From: an uncultured Caryophanales bacterium | Lineage (GTDB): Bacteria > Bacillota_I > Bacilli_A > RFN20 > CAG-826 | Assembly (NCBI GenBank): GCA_946622925.1 | Contig: CAMOQM010000027.1 | Coordinates: 1 to 9,609 of the forward strand | Direction of reading: 5' to 3' | Length of the DNA: 9,609 nt | Shown: piece after piece, positions 1 through 5,095 of the stretch | Layout of the letters: every line of letters begins with the position of its first letter | How positions within the stretch are numbered: the stretch's first letter is position 1 | Program-made: the position numbers and the translations under genes | Notes under the pieces: generated by a model | Databases searched by the model: none | What the model was told of the DNA's origin: nothing | Seen by the model: only the letters and a program-made list of their open reading frames with translations

Positions 1-1
1 A

Positions 2-610
2 GTTAAGCGGGGAAAAATCTACGAAGCCATCGATAAATATGCCGCGATCAGGGCTTTGGCCGCTATTGACCGTAGCCAAGTTTCGGTCCTCGTAATCGAT
101 GCCTCTACCGGAATCATCGATCAAGACCGTCATGTCTGTGGTTATGCTTTAGAAGCTAAAAAAGGCATCGTCATCGTCGTCAATAAATGGGACCTTGCCC
201 CCAAGGGAATGCAGCAGCAGGACTTCGAAGCCGAAATCAGAAAGAGATTTAAATTCGTGGATTTCGCGCGCGTCATATTTGTATCCGCGTTATCGGGCAG
301 GGGAATCGATCAGATATTGCCTGCTATCGAAGAGGCTTACGAATCCGCCAATAGGAGGGTTCCAACTTCGTTGCTTAACCAAATCATCAACGATGCCCAG
401 ACCATGAACCCGACCCCGGAATTCAACCATGGACGTTTGAAGATCGTCTTCGCTTCCCAAGTCGCGGTCAACCCACCGACCTTCGTTTTCTTCTGCAACG
501 GACCCCAGTACGCCCATTTCTCTTACACCCGTTATTTGGAAAACCGTTTACGCGATTCCTTTAACTTCACGGGCACCCCATTCAACATCCTCTATCGGGA
601 ACGTAAGTAG
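2..610 (+). CDS. der: Ribosome-assembly GTPase Der (EngA), C-terminal part, 5' truncated by the window edge
   Basis: Der is a double-GTPase that binds the 50S subunit and is needed for its maturation. The open frame enters from the left edge (first full codon at base 2) and reads VKRGKIYEAIDKYAAIRALA, the stretch that normally follows the G3 motif DTAG of the second G domain. The G4 motif NKWD is at bases 181-192 and the G5 motif is VSALSGRG. The last ~80 residues form the KH-like domain, ending in the family-typical segments AHFSYTRYLENRLRDSFNF and GTPFNILYRERK. The first G domain and the start of the second lie outside the window. It ends at TAG with no clear terminator; the next gene is hup on the same strand, 131 bp away. 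Identification is firm; completeness of the upstream half cannot be judged. Confidence 0.96.
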   Translation, partial: VKRGKIYEAIDKYAAIRALAAIDRSQVSVLVIDASTGIIDQDRHVCGYALEAKKGIVIVVNKWDLAPKGMQQQDFEAEIRKRFKFVDFARVIFVSALSGRGIDQILPAIEEAYESANRRVPTSLLNQIINDAQTMNPTPEFNHGRLKIVFASQVAVNPPTFVFFCNGPQYAHFSYTRYLENRLRDSFNFTGTPFNILYRERK

Positions 611-644
611 AGTTTCCATTTAGGTTGCCCAAGTAGCCATCTTT

Positions 645-658
645 TGCAAGCGCTTACA
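645..658. promoter_or_regulatory. cre-like / LacI-family operator palindrome
   Basis: TGCAAGCGCTTACA fits the CcpA catabolite-responsive element pattern TGNAANCGNWNNCA at every fixed position and is a near-perfect palindrome around a central CG (one mismatched pair). It lies 34 bp after the der stop and 17 bp upstream of the -35 of the predicted hup promoter. That position could suit a CcpA or other LacI-family regulator acting on hup. The match is seen directly; binding is inference, and no regulator gene is in the window. Confidence 0.4.
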
Positions 659-675
659 TTTTGATACGAAAATCT

Positions 676-704
676 TTGCAAATCTTACGATGCCATGCTA
701 ACTT
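676..704 (+). promoter_or_regulatory. Predicted sigma-A promoter of hup
   Basis: A -35-like TTGCAA (676-681) is followed, after 17 bp, by a -10-like TAACTT (699-704) preceded by an extended -10 element, TGC (696-698). The predicted transcription start is near 711, giving a leader of about 30 nt that contains the strong ribosome-binding site AAGGAGG (726-732). The hexamers are imperfect. A later TATAGT (704-709) is an alternative -10, but its spacing to any -35 is poor. Confidence 0.4.
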
Positions 705-741
705 ATAGTCAATAAACCAATCAATAAGGAGGATTATTCCC

Positions 742-1014
742 ATGAACAAAGCTGAATTGGTCCAAGCCGCCGCCGTCAAAGCTGAAGTATCCCATCGTGA
801 TGCTGAAAAGGTCATTGATGCCCTTCTCGAACTAATCGAAGAGAAGTTAGTCGCCGGCGAACCCGTTAAGCTATCCGGCTTCGGCATCTTCGAAAAGAAG
901 GAACGCGCTGCCCGCGTTGGTACCAACCCCGCCACCGGTGATAAGATCCAAATCCCGGCTGCCAAGTCCGTCGCCTTCAAGCCCGCTCGTGGTCTAAAAG
1001 AAAAGCTCCAATAA
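742..1014 (+). CDS. hup: DNA-binding protein HU
   Basis: This is a 90-residue histone-like protein, the standard HU length. HU dimers bind and bend DNA, compact the nucleoid and assist replication, repair and recombination. The N-terminal helical dimerisation half (residues 1-45) is followed by the family signature GFGIFEKKERAARVG (46-60) and the DNA-binding arm, where the intercalating proline is in TNPATG (P63). The C-terminus (SVAFKPARGLKEKL) is also canonical. The start is fixed by AAGGAGG at 726-732, 9 nt before the ATG. The gene appears monocistronic, with its own promoter and a terminator just after the stop. It is called hup because it is the only HU in view; Bacillus names the equivalent hbs. 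Confidence 0.97.
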   Translation: MNKAELVQAAAVKAEVSHRDAEKVIDALLELIEEKLVAGEPVKLSGFGIFEKKERAARVGTNPATGDKIQIPAAKSVAFKPARGLKEKLQ

Positions 1015-1025
1015 GCTGACTAATT

Positions 1026-1057
1026 ACCGTCATCACCAGAGGTGGCGGTTTTTATTT
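1026..1057 (+). terminator. Probable rho-independent terminator of hup
   Basis: An imperfect hairpin begins 11 nt after the hup stop. CACC (1034-1037) pairs with GGTG (1041-1044) across an AGA loop, and ACCG (1026-1029) pairs with CGGT (1046-1049) around an asymmetric internal loop. A T-rich tract (TTTTTATTT) follows. The mismatch weakens the stem, but position and U-tract support termination before the next gene. Confidence 0.6.
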
Positions 1058-1071
1058 GCCTTTTTTCTTAT

Positions 1072-1077
1072 TACAAT
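1072..1077 (+). promoter_or_regulatory. -10-like box giving a possibly leaderless cca-type mRNA
   Basis: TACAAT ends 6 nt before the ATG at 1084, so a start seven bases downstream of the hexamer would fall on the A of the initiation codon. No Shine-Dalgarno sequence lies upstream of that ATG (a T-rich tract, then ACAATATCCTC). No good -35 is seen at 16-18 bp, so this is a tentative call. Confidence 0.35.
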
Positions 1078-1083
1078 ATCCTC

Positions 1084-1686
1084 ATGTCGGTTGCTCTTTT
1101 CGATCATTACGCCGCTTTATTCGCCAAACATGGAATCACCCTCTATATGGTGGGCGGTTCGGCCCGCGATTATCTTCTAGGTTTAGAAGTCCGTGATTTT
1201 GATTTCGTTAGTAAGGCCACGCCTGATGAAACCCTCTCGATATTAGGAGAAGGGGATGATACCTTTGCAAGATTTGGCACCATTTCTTTAAGGAAAAATG
1301 GAGCCTCAATCGATTTCATGACCTTCCGGGAAGAAGGAGATTATGGAGATAGCCGTCATCCTTCTTATATAAAATTCGTTGAAGATATCGAAATAGATTC
1401 CAATAGACGGGATTTCACCATCAATGCCCTCTACATTGACCCTGAGTATAAAGTATTGGATTTTCATGGTGGGCTTACCGATTTAGAAAATAAAGTCATT
1501 CGCTTTATTGGCGATCCCGAAAAAAGGATTAAGGAAGATCCCTTAAGGATACTTAGGGCCAAACGTTTTTCTAAGCGGCTTGGCTTTACTATCGACCCAC
1601 TAAGTGAAAAGGCTATGAATGACTTGGCGTTCTTATTAGGAAAACTTAATCCCGAAAAAGTGATGATGGAAAGCAAAAAGGAGTAG
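1084..1686 (+). CDS. CCA tRNA nucleotidyltransferase-like protein with head and neck domains only
   Basis: This is a class II nucleotidyltransferase of the CCA-adding enzyme / poly(A) polymerase family, which adds nucleotides to RNA 3' ends (CCA to tRNA in most bacteria). The catalytic head is complete: GGSARD (about residues 24-29), the metal-binding DFD (38-40), RRDFTINAL (108-116) and the nucleotide-selecting EDPLRILRAKRF (151-162). The protein stops at 200 residues, just after the neck, in NPEKVMMESKKE. Bacillus-type CCA enzymes are about 400 residues, so the body and tail domains that grip the tRNA are missing. The gene is not frameshifted into a lost remainder, because dnaD begins 9 bp after the stop. 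The ATG at 1084 is preferred over an upstream GTG at 1042 because the latter lies inside the hup terminator and adds an unrelated hydrophobic stretch. It could be a functional minimal enzyme, work with a partner, or be decayed; no symbol is assigned for that reason. Confidence 0.85.
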   Translation: MSVALFDHYAALFAKHGITLYMVGGSARDYLLGLEVRDFDFVSKATPDETLSILGEGDDTFARFGTISLRKNGASIDFMTFREEGDYGDSRHPSYIKFVEDIEIDSNRRDFTINALYIDPEYKVLDFHGGLTDLENKVIRFIGDPEKRIKEDPLRILRAKRFSKRLGFTIDPLSEKAMNDLAFLLGKLNPEKVMMESKKE

Positions 1687-1695
1687 AATACCCCC

Positions 1696-2358
1696 ATGGC
1701 ACCTTCTTATTACGATTCCGATTTAATTGACTTCCGTCTGCTTCTCCTTGATTCCTATAAGACCATGGGATTAAGCGAAGAAGAACTTGCGACTATCTTG
1801 ATGGTCGATCATCTTTCCAAACAAGGGAATAATTTTATCACCGCCGATCTGCTAGCCCTAAAGATGACCATGAAGAGCAAGAAAATCGATGCATGCCTCG
1901 CTTCTTTGCTAAGTAAAGACCTTATTTCCTATGAAACTTATAAAGGCTCGATGCGGACCTCTCTAGAACCCCTTAGGAAGAAGTTATATAAACAATTCCA
2001 AGCCAAGATGGAGAAGGACCGGGCCAATTTGGTTTCGGCCGAAAGAGAAGAAGTACTCCACCGGTTATTTCAATATTTCGAGAAGCGGCTAAACCGCACT
2101 TTGTCGCCTTTGGAAAACGATTCGATTTCCAATTGGCTTGACGATGCCTATAACGAAGAAGACATCAAGAACGCCCTTGAAGACGCGCTGGCCAAAAATA
2201 AAAAGAGCTTTAAATCCATCGATAAGCAATTAAGGATCGGACGGACCAAATCCGATATCGATAAAGAAGGCTATTCCGGAATCGGCGAGAACTGGAATCA
2301 GGATATCGAACGGACCATCGAAATCGCCAAAACCAAGTGGGTTGATGATGAGAATTAA
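1696..2358 (+). CDS. dnaD: Replication initiation protein DnaD
   Basis: DnaD works with DnaA, DnaB and DnaI in Firmicutes to remodel the origin and load the replicative helicase, and in PriA-dependent restart. At 220 residues it is close to the usual length (Bacillus about 232). The N-terminal winged-helix region (about residues 12-80; LLLDSYKTMGLSEEELATIL and the following helices) matches the DnaD oligomerisation domain. The second domain (about 120-185) carries LSPLENDSISNW and IKNALEDALAKNKKSFKSID, which align with Bacillus DnaD. The conserved aromatic motif usually found here (YxxxI followed by Trp, as in YIDRILFEW) reads SIDKQLRIG, so its Tyr, Ile and Trp are all replaced. GGAG at 1680-1683 is a likely but distant ribosome-binding site (12 nt). 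The gene is in the same reading frame as the preceding cca-like gene, separated by a TAG and 9 bp, and overlaps nth. Confidence 0.92.
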   Translation: MAPSYYDSDLIDFRLLLLDSYKTMGLSEEELATILMVDHLSKQGNNFITADLLALKMTMKSKKIDACLASLLSKDLISYETYKGSMRTSLEPLRKKLYKQFQAKMEKDRANLVSAEREEVLHRLFQYFEKRLNRTLSPLENDSISNWLDDAYNEEDIKNALEDALAKNKKSFKSIDKQLRIGRTKSDIDKEGYSGIGENWNQDIERTIEIAKTKWVDDEN

Positions 2359-2995
2359 GCCTGAGACGGTTTTTAGTGAACTGGATAAACTTTTCCCCAA
2401 CGCTAAGGCGGAGCTAGTTTTCCATAATGACTTCGAATGCCTTATCTGCGTCGTCCTTTCGGCCCAGACAACCGACGTTTCCGTTAATCGCGTGACCCCG
2501 GCTCTATTCGCCAAATATCCGGATGCCTTTGCTTTAGCAAAAGCCAAACAGGAAGAAGTCGAAGGTTTTATCCGGTCCATCGGTTTATATAAGAACAAAG
2601 CCAAGAATATAATCGCCCTTTCTAAGGCGTTAGTCGAACGCTATGACGGCAAGCTACCCCGCAGCAAAGAAGAACTAGTGACCTTACCAGGTGTCGGCAA
2701 TAAAACCGCGGCCGTGGTAGGCGGAGAATGCCTTGGTATCCCTTCAGTGGCGGTCGATACCCATGTTTCGAGAGTGACCAAGCGGCTTGGCTATGCCAAA
2801 GAAGACGATGAACCGATGGAAATCGAGGCTAAATTAGAAAAAGACTTCCCGAAAGAAGTCCAAGTCAGATTGCATCATCGAATGATTTTCTTTGGTCGGC
2901 GGATTTGCCATGCCAGGAATCCAGAATGCGACAAATGCCCGTTTTCCCAAGGCTGCCTTTATTTTAAGAAGACTTCTTCCAAAACCGGCAAATAA
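2345..2995 (+). CDS. nth: Endonuclease III, DNA glycosylase/AP lyase
   Basis: Nth removes oxidised pyrimidines and cleaves the abasic site by beta-elimination, starting base-excision repair. The helix-hairpin-helix is LPGVGNKTA, with catalytic Lys at about residue 120, and the catalytic Asp is in VDTHVSRV at about 138; both fall at the numbering of the E. coli enzyme. The iron-sulphur loop is intact as C-x6-C-x2-C-x5-C (CHARNPECDKCPFSQGC). At 216 residues it is a normal full-length protein. The start is uncertain among TTG 2342, ATG 2345 and ATG 2348; ATG 2345 is chosen. It overlaps the dnaD end by 14 bp without a strong ribosome-binding site, suggesting translational coupling. dnaD-nth adjacency is the same as in Bacillus. 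The 3' end overlaps the end of recU on the other strand. Confidence 0.96.
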   Translation: MMRIKPETVFSELDKLFPNAKAELVFHNDFECLICVVLSAQTTDVSVNRVTPALFAKYPDAFALAKAKQEEVEGFIRSIGLYKNKAKNIIALSKALVERYDGKLPRSKEELVTLPGVGNKTAAVVGGECLGIPSVAVDTHVSRVTKRLGYAKEDDEPMEIEAKLEKDFPKEVQVRLHHRMIFFGRRICHARNPECDKCPFSQGCLYFKKTSSKTGK

Positions 2996-3558
2996 TCGTA
3001 ACGGGGTCTATATAAGGTGGGCACAAGATGCCCATTTTCTTTTATCTGGGCAAAGGGGATGGAGGCCCGGGGTCTAGAGCGATAGAAATCGATGACGTAT
3101 TGGGCTTTAAGCAAATAGACTTCTTGGTTGGCTACCATATTGATGAGAAAGAAAGCTATGCCCCCATGGGCGATTACCCTTTCTAAATGTTCGATTTGTT
3201 GTAATGGGATATTGGATAAGGGGAAGCTGGTCTTGCTATGGCATGATTTGGCTTCGAAATCGATATAGTGGCCTTTGTAAACGCCGTTATAGTCGGTGGT
3301 GGATTGGGTCTCGAAATAGGCTTGGGTGATGATGGCGCCTTTAGAGTAATCGACTTTGACCACGTTAATGGGAGTGGGGCGCTTAGTAATGCAGCATAAA
3401 CCTTGCTCGGTATAGTATTGGTTAGTCTGGTTAATACCGTCTTCAAAATCCATGCCACGATTCCCGGCGGCGATTTTAGGAGTGTATTTTTTGGCGGGGC
3501 TTTTGCGGGCGTTTTGGACCAAAGGACGGACGCCGGCAGGGTATTTTACCTCGCTCAT
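2959..3558 (-). CDS. recU: Holliday junction resolvase RecU
   Basis: RecU is the Firmicutes/Mollicutes resolvase that binds and symmetrically cleaves Holliday junctions in recombination and chromosome segregation. At 199 residues it has the usual length. A basic disordered N-terminus (about residues 1-30) precedes NRGMDFEDGINQTNQYY (33-49), KRPTPI, and the nuclease core with TTDYNGVYKGHYIDFEAK (87-104). The predicted metal-binding and catalytic residues D89, E102 and K104 correspond to the conserved D and ExK of the Bacillus enzyme. The start is supported by AAGGAGA on the minus strand (3566-3572). Its ATG overlaps the TGA of the upstream exonuclease gene by 4 bp, so the two are translationally coupled. 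Its last 37 bp are shared with nth on the opposite strand. In Bacillus the neighbour of recU is the penicillin-binding protein gene ponA; that gene is not here. Confidence 0.96.
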   Translation of the reverse strand: MSEVKYPAGVRPLVQNARKSPAKKYTPKIAAGNRGMDFEDGINQTNQYYTEQGLCCITKRPTPINVVKVDYSKGAIITQAYFETQSTTDYNGVYKGHYIDFEAKSCHSKTSFPLSNIPLQQIEHLERVIAHGGIAFFLINMVANQEVYLLKAQYVIDFYRSRPRASIPFAQIKENGHLVPTLYRPRYDYLPVLEEVFLK

Positions 3559-4280
3559 TTGAGGCTCTCCTTAACGATATAGTCATATTCTTCGGGGGTG
3601 ACGGTTTGCCCGTTCAATAATCGTTTGGCCACTTCTCTTAACGGAGCGGGAATGGAATGAGTAGCGGTCAAGACGTGCTTATATCCTTCTATGGTAAGCT
3701 CGGGTTTTTCTAAGAAGGCAACGTAGAGATTAAGAAGGTTTTTGGCATCGGCGGTGGCTCCATGGGCTACGCCTTCGAATTCTAGCCCCATCCGGTTGCA
3801 GATATTGGAAAGGGAAAGGAAGTTGCCGTTATCATCACGGAAGAAATTGCCAAGGTAGACTTCGAAGTTGAAGCAATGGCGGGATAGGTAACGGCTCACT
3901 TCTCTAGACGCATCCATGTTGTTTTCGCTGGAGGCTTGGAGGATTCTGGGGTCTTGATCGCCATAGCAGACCAAAAGGGTCCGGTTGAACTCTTTGCCAA
4001 GATACTTTTGCAAACCGGTTAAGACTTCGCGATAAGAAATGCCTTTCTTTTCGATAAGTTTTTCGTCGATGCCGGTAAGTTTGGTGACGACCGCGCCAAT
4101 CCTATGTTTGGGCTTAACGTAAGCGTGGTAGGGCTTAAAGACTTTCTTAATGGATAAATCATCATTCAAAGTAACCCTAAAAGCCCCGATTTCGATGAGT
4201 TCGTGGCTTACTTGGGTGGCCTCTAAATCGAAGAAGAGGAGGGTGCGGCGTTCGCCAAAGATGCGGTGCAAATCTTTCAT
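3555..4280 (-). CDS. DEDDh-family 3'-5' exonuclease
   Basis: This 241-residue protein of the RNase T / DNA polymerase III epsilon-like fold should remove nucleotides from the 3' ends of DNA or RNA with two metal ions. All five catalytic positions are visible: D18 and E20 in FFDLEAT (Exo I), D110 in YGDQD (Exo II), and H173 and D178 in HGATADAKN (Exo III). The L(x)NIC..MGL.FEG stretch before Exo III resembles the KapD/ERI1-like branch more than proofreading subunits. About 45 residues after the fold (TIEGYKHVLTA to the end) have no recognised domain. It is the first gene of a two-gene operon with recU (ATGA overlap), which suggests but does not prove a role in recombination or repair. The substrate cannot be read from sequence. 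The ATG at 4280 has no Shine-Dalgarno sequence, and a -10-like GATATA/TATACC lies immediately upstream. Confidence 0.85.
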   Translation of the reverse strand: MKDLHRIFGERRTLLFFDLEATQVSHELIEIGAFRVTLNDDLSIKKVFKPYHAYVKPKHRIGAVVTKLTGIDEKLIEKKGISYREVLTGLQKYLGKEFNRTLLVCYGDQDPRILQASSENNMDASREVSRYLSRHCFNFEVYLGNFFRDDNGNFLSLSNICNRMGLEFEGVAHGATADAKNLLNLYVAFLEKPELTIEGYKHVLTATHSIPAPLREVAKRLLNGQTVTPEEYDYIVKESLK

Positions 4281-4285
4281 AACGG

Positions 4286-4293
4286 GGTATATC
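4286..4293 (-). promoter_or_regulatory. -10-like box for the exonuclease-recU operon
   Basis: On the minus strand GATATACC lies 5 nt upstream of the exonuclease ATG. Using GATATA or TATACC as the hexamer, transcription would begin at about the initiation codon, giving a leaderless message. No convincing -35 is seen at 16-18 bp; TTGCCT further upstream is too close. Weak call. Confidence 0.25.
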
Positions 4294-4337
4294 GTAACAA
4301 ATTTAAGGCAAGAAAGGGTATCCCAGTGGATAAAGGT

Positions 4338-4366
4338 TTGAATAATCCCCTATTCTTCGATATAAT
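4338..4366 (+). promoter_or_regulatory. Predicted sigma-A promoter of gpsB, with palindrome over the -10
   Basis: TTGAAT (4338-4343) and a consensus TATAAT (4361-4366) are separated by exactly 17 bp, the best promoter match in the window. The expected start is near 4373, only 6 nt before the gpsB ATG, so the message has almost no leader and no Shine-Dalgarno sequence. The -10 lies inside a perfect inverted repeat (see the adjacent entry). This promoter probably drives gpsB, rnpB and the genes after them. Confidence 0.7.
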
Positions 4367-4371
4367 CGAAG
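4355..4371. repeat. Perfect 17 bp inverted repeat centred on the gpsB -10 box
   Basis: CTTCGAT-ATA-ATCGAAG has 7 bp perfect arms around a 3 bp centre and includes the whole TATAAT. Its position is that of a repressor operator that would block RNA polymerase. No cognate regulator is in the window. Chance symmetry is possible because TATAAT is itself nearly symmetric, but CTTCG/CGAAG extends well beyond it. Confidence 0.55.
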
Positions 4372-4378
4372 TCGGTCT

Positions 4379-4744
4379 ATGGAAGAAAATTCTTTTAATC
4401 TAAACGAAACGAAGATCCTCAATAAGGTCTTCTCCGCCAACGTCAAAGGCTATGATCCCGATGAAGTTGACTCCTTCCTCGATGAAATCATCGTGGATTA
4501 CCAGTCCTTCGATAGGTATTACGCGGATTCAAAGAAATACATCGTCCAGTTAGAGACCGCCAACCGTCGCTTAAAGGAGGAAAACCAACGTATCGAGCAG
4601 GAAAGGGCGATGCTAAAGAAAAGATTCGAAGGTCTCAAAGAGTCCGACAATCCCAGTAAAGACAACATCGACTACATAACCCGCATCCGTAAATTGGAGA
4701 ACGAGTTGTACAAATTCGGCGTTAATCCCCGCGACATCATATAA
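4379..4744 (+). CDS. gpsB: Cell-division/peptidoglycan coordination protein GpsB (DivIVA family)
   Basis: GpsB is a small cytoplasmic membrane-associated adaptor that brings penicillin-binding proteins to the division and elongation sites. The N-terminal DivIVA-like domain reads KILNKVFSANVKGYDPDEVD, then SFLDEIIVDY, followed by a coiled coil (about residues 45-88). The C-terminal segment NIDYITRIRKLENELYKFG matches the GpsB trimerisation helix, distinguishing it from DivIVA. The residues that in Bacillus GpsB line the groove binding PBP tails (Y25, D31, D35) are at identical positions here. At 121 residues it is somewhat longer than the usual ~100, mostly in the linker. rnpB begins directly after the stop, as gpsB and rnpB are also neighbours in Bacillus. 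No ribosome-binding site is visible; the leader is only a few nucleotides. Confidence 0.9.
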   Translation: MEENSFNLNETKILNKVFSANVKGYDPDEVDSFLDEIIVDYQSFDRYYADSKKYIVQLETANRRLKEENQRIEQERAMLKKRFEGLKESDNPSKDNIDYITRIRKLENELYKFGVNPRDII

Positions 4745-4746
4745 AA

Positions 4747-5080
4747 GTTATCCGGCCCGGACGGCTGCTGCCTGAAAAGGTAGAGGAAAGTCCATGCTCG
4801 CACCGCCTGCGATGGCGGTAGTGATTGCGCTAGGGGAAAAAATAACCCTAGGTACGGAGGAGTCCGTAACGGCGGAGGAACGTCTCAAGTAGACGGGAAT
4901 CCCCAAGGTGCCACAGAGACGAGCTTGATGGCGACATCAAGATGAAACGCGGTAAACCCCACAAGCGAGAAACCCAAATTTGGTAGGGGAAGCGACCAGC
5001 CCGAAACGAAGGGAAGGTAGCCGACTTAGTCGAGATAAATTGCCGTCCTCGACATAACATGGCTTATAGGGCCGGATACT
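4747..5080 (+). ncRNA. rnpB: RNase P RNA (M1-type ribozyme)
   Basis: This is the catalytic RNA that, with the RnpA protein, cuts 5' leaders from pre-tRNA. The ends form a 10 bp P1 helix: TATCCGGCCC (4749-4758) with GGGCCGGATA (5069-5078). The universal core is present: GAGGAAAGTCCATGCTCG (4783-4800; 5' half of P4), CACAGAGACGAG (near 4912-4923), GAAACGCGGTAAACCCC (4944-4960) and AACATGGCTTATAG (5056-5069; 3' side of P4). AACCCAAATTTGGTAGGGG (4971-4989) and AACATGGCTTA resemble Bacillus type B RNA, so a type B-like structure is probable, though I have not folded it fully. Exact ends are estimates (plus or minus about 5 nt). It starts about 3 nt after the gpsB stop and ends about 15 nt before pgsA, with no U-tract terminator, so it may be processed from a longer transcript. 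Confidence 0.95.
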
Positions 5081-5095
5081 CATTGGTAAATCATT

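Noticed and set aside
1042..1083. GTG start extending the cca-like protein by 14 residues
   Set aside because: It lies within the hup terminator hairpin, lacks a ribosome-binding site, and the added residues do not match the family; ATG 1084 fits better.
1670..1690. Frameshift at the A-run near the end of the cca-like gene rejoining a C-terminal half
   Set aside because: The downstream sequence in the available frames is DnaD or carries no CCA body/tail features, so there is nothing to rejoin.
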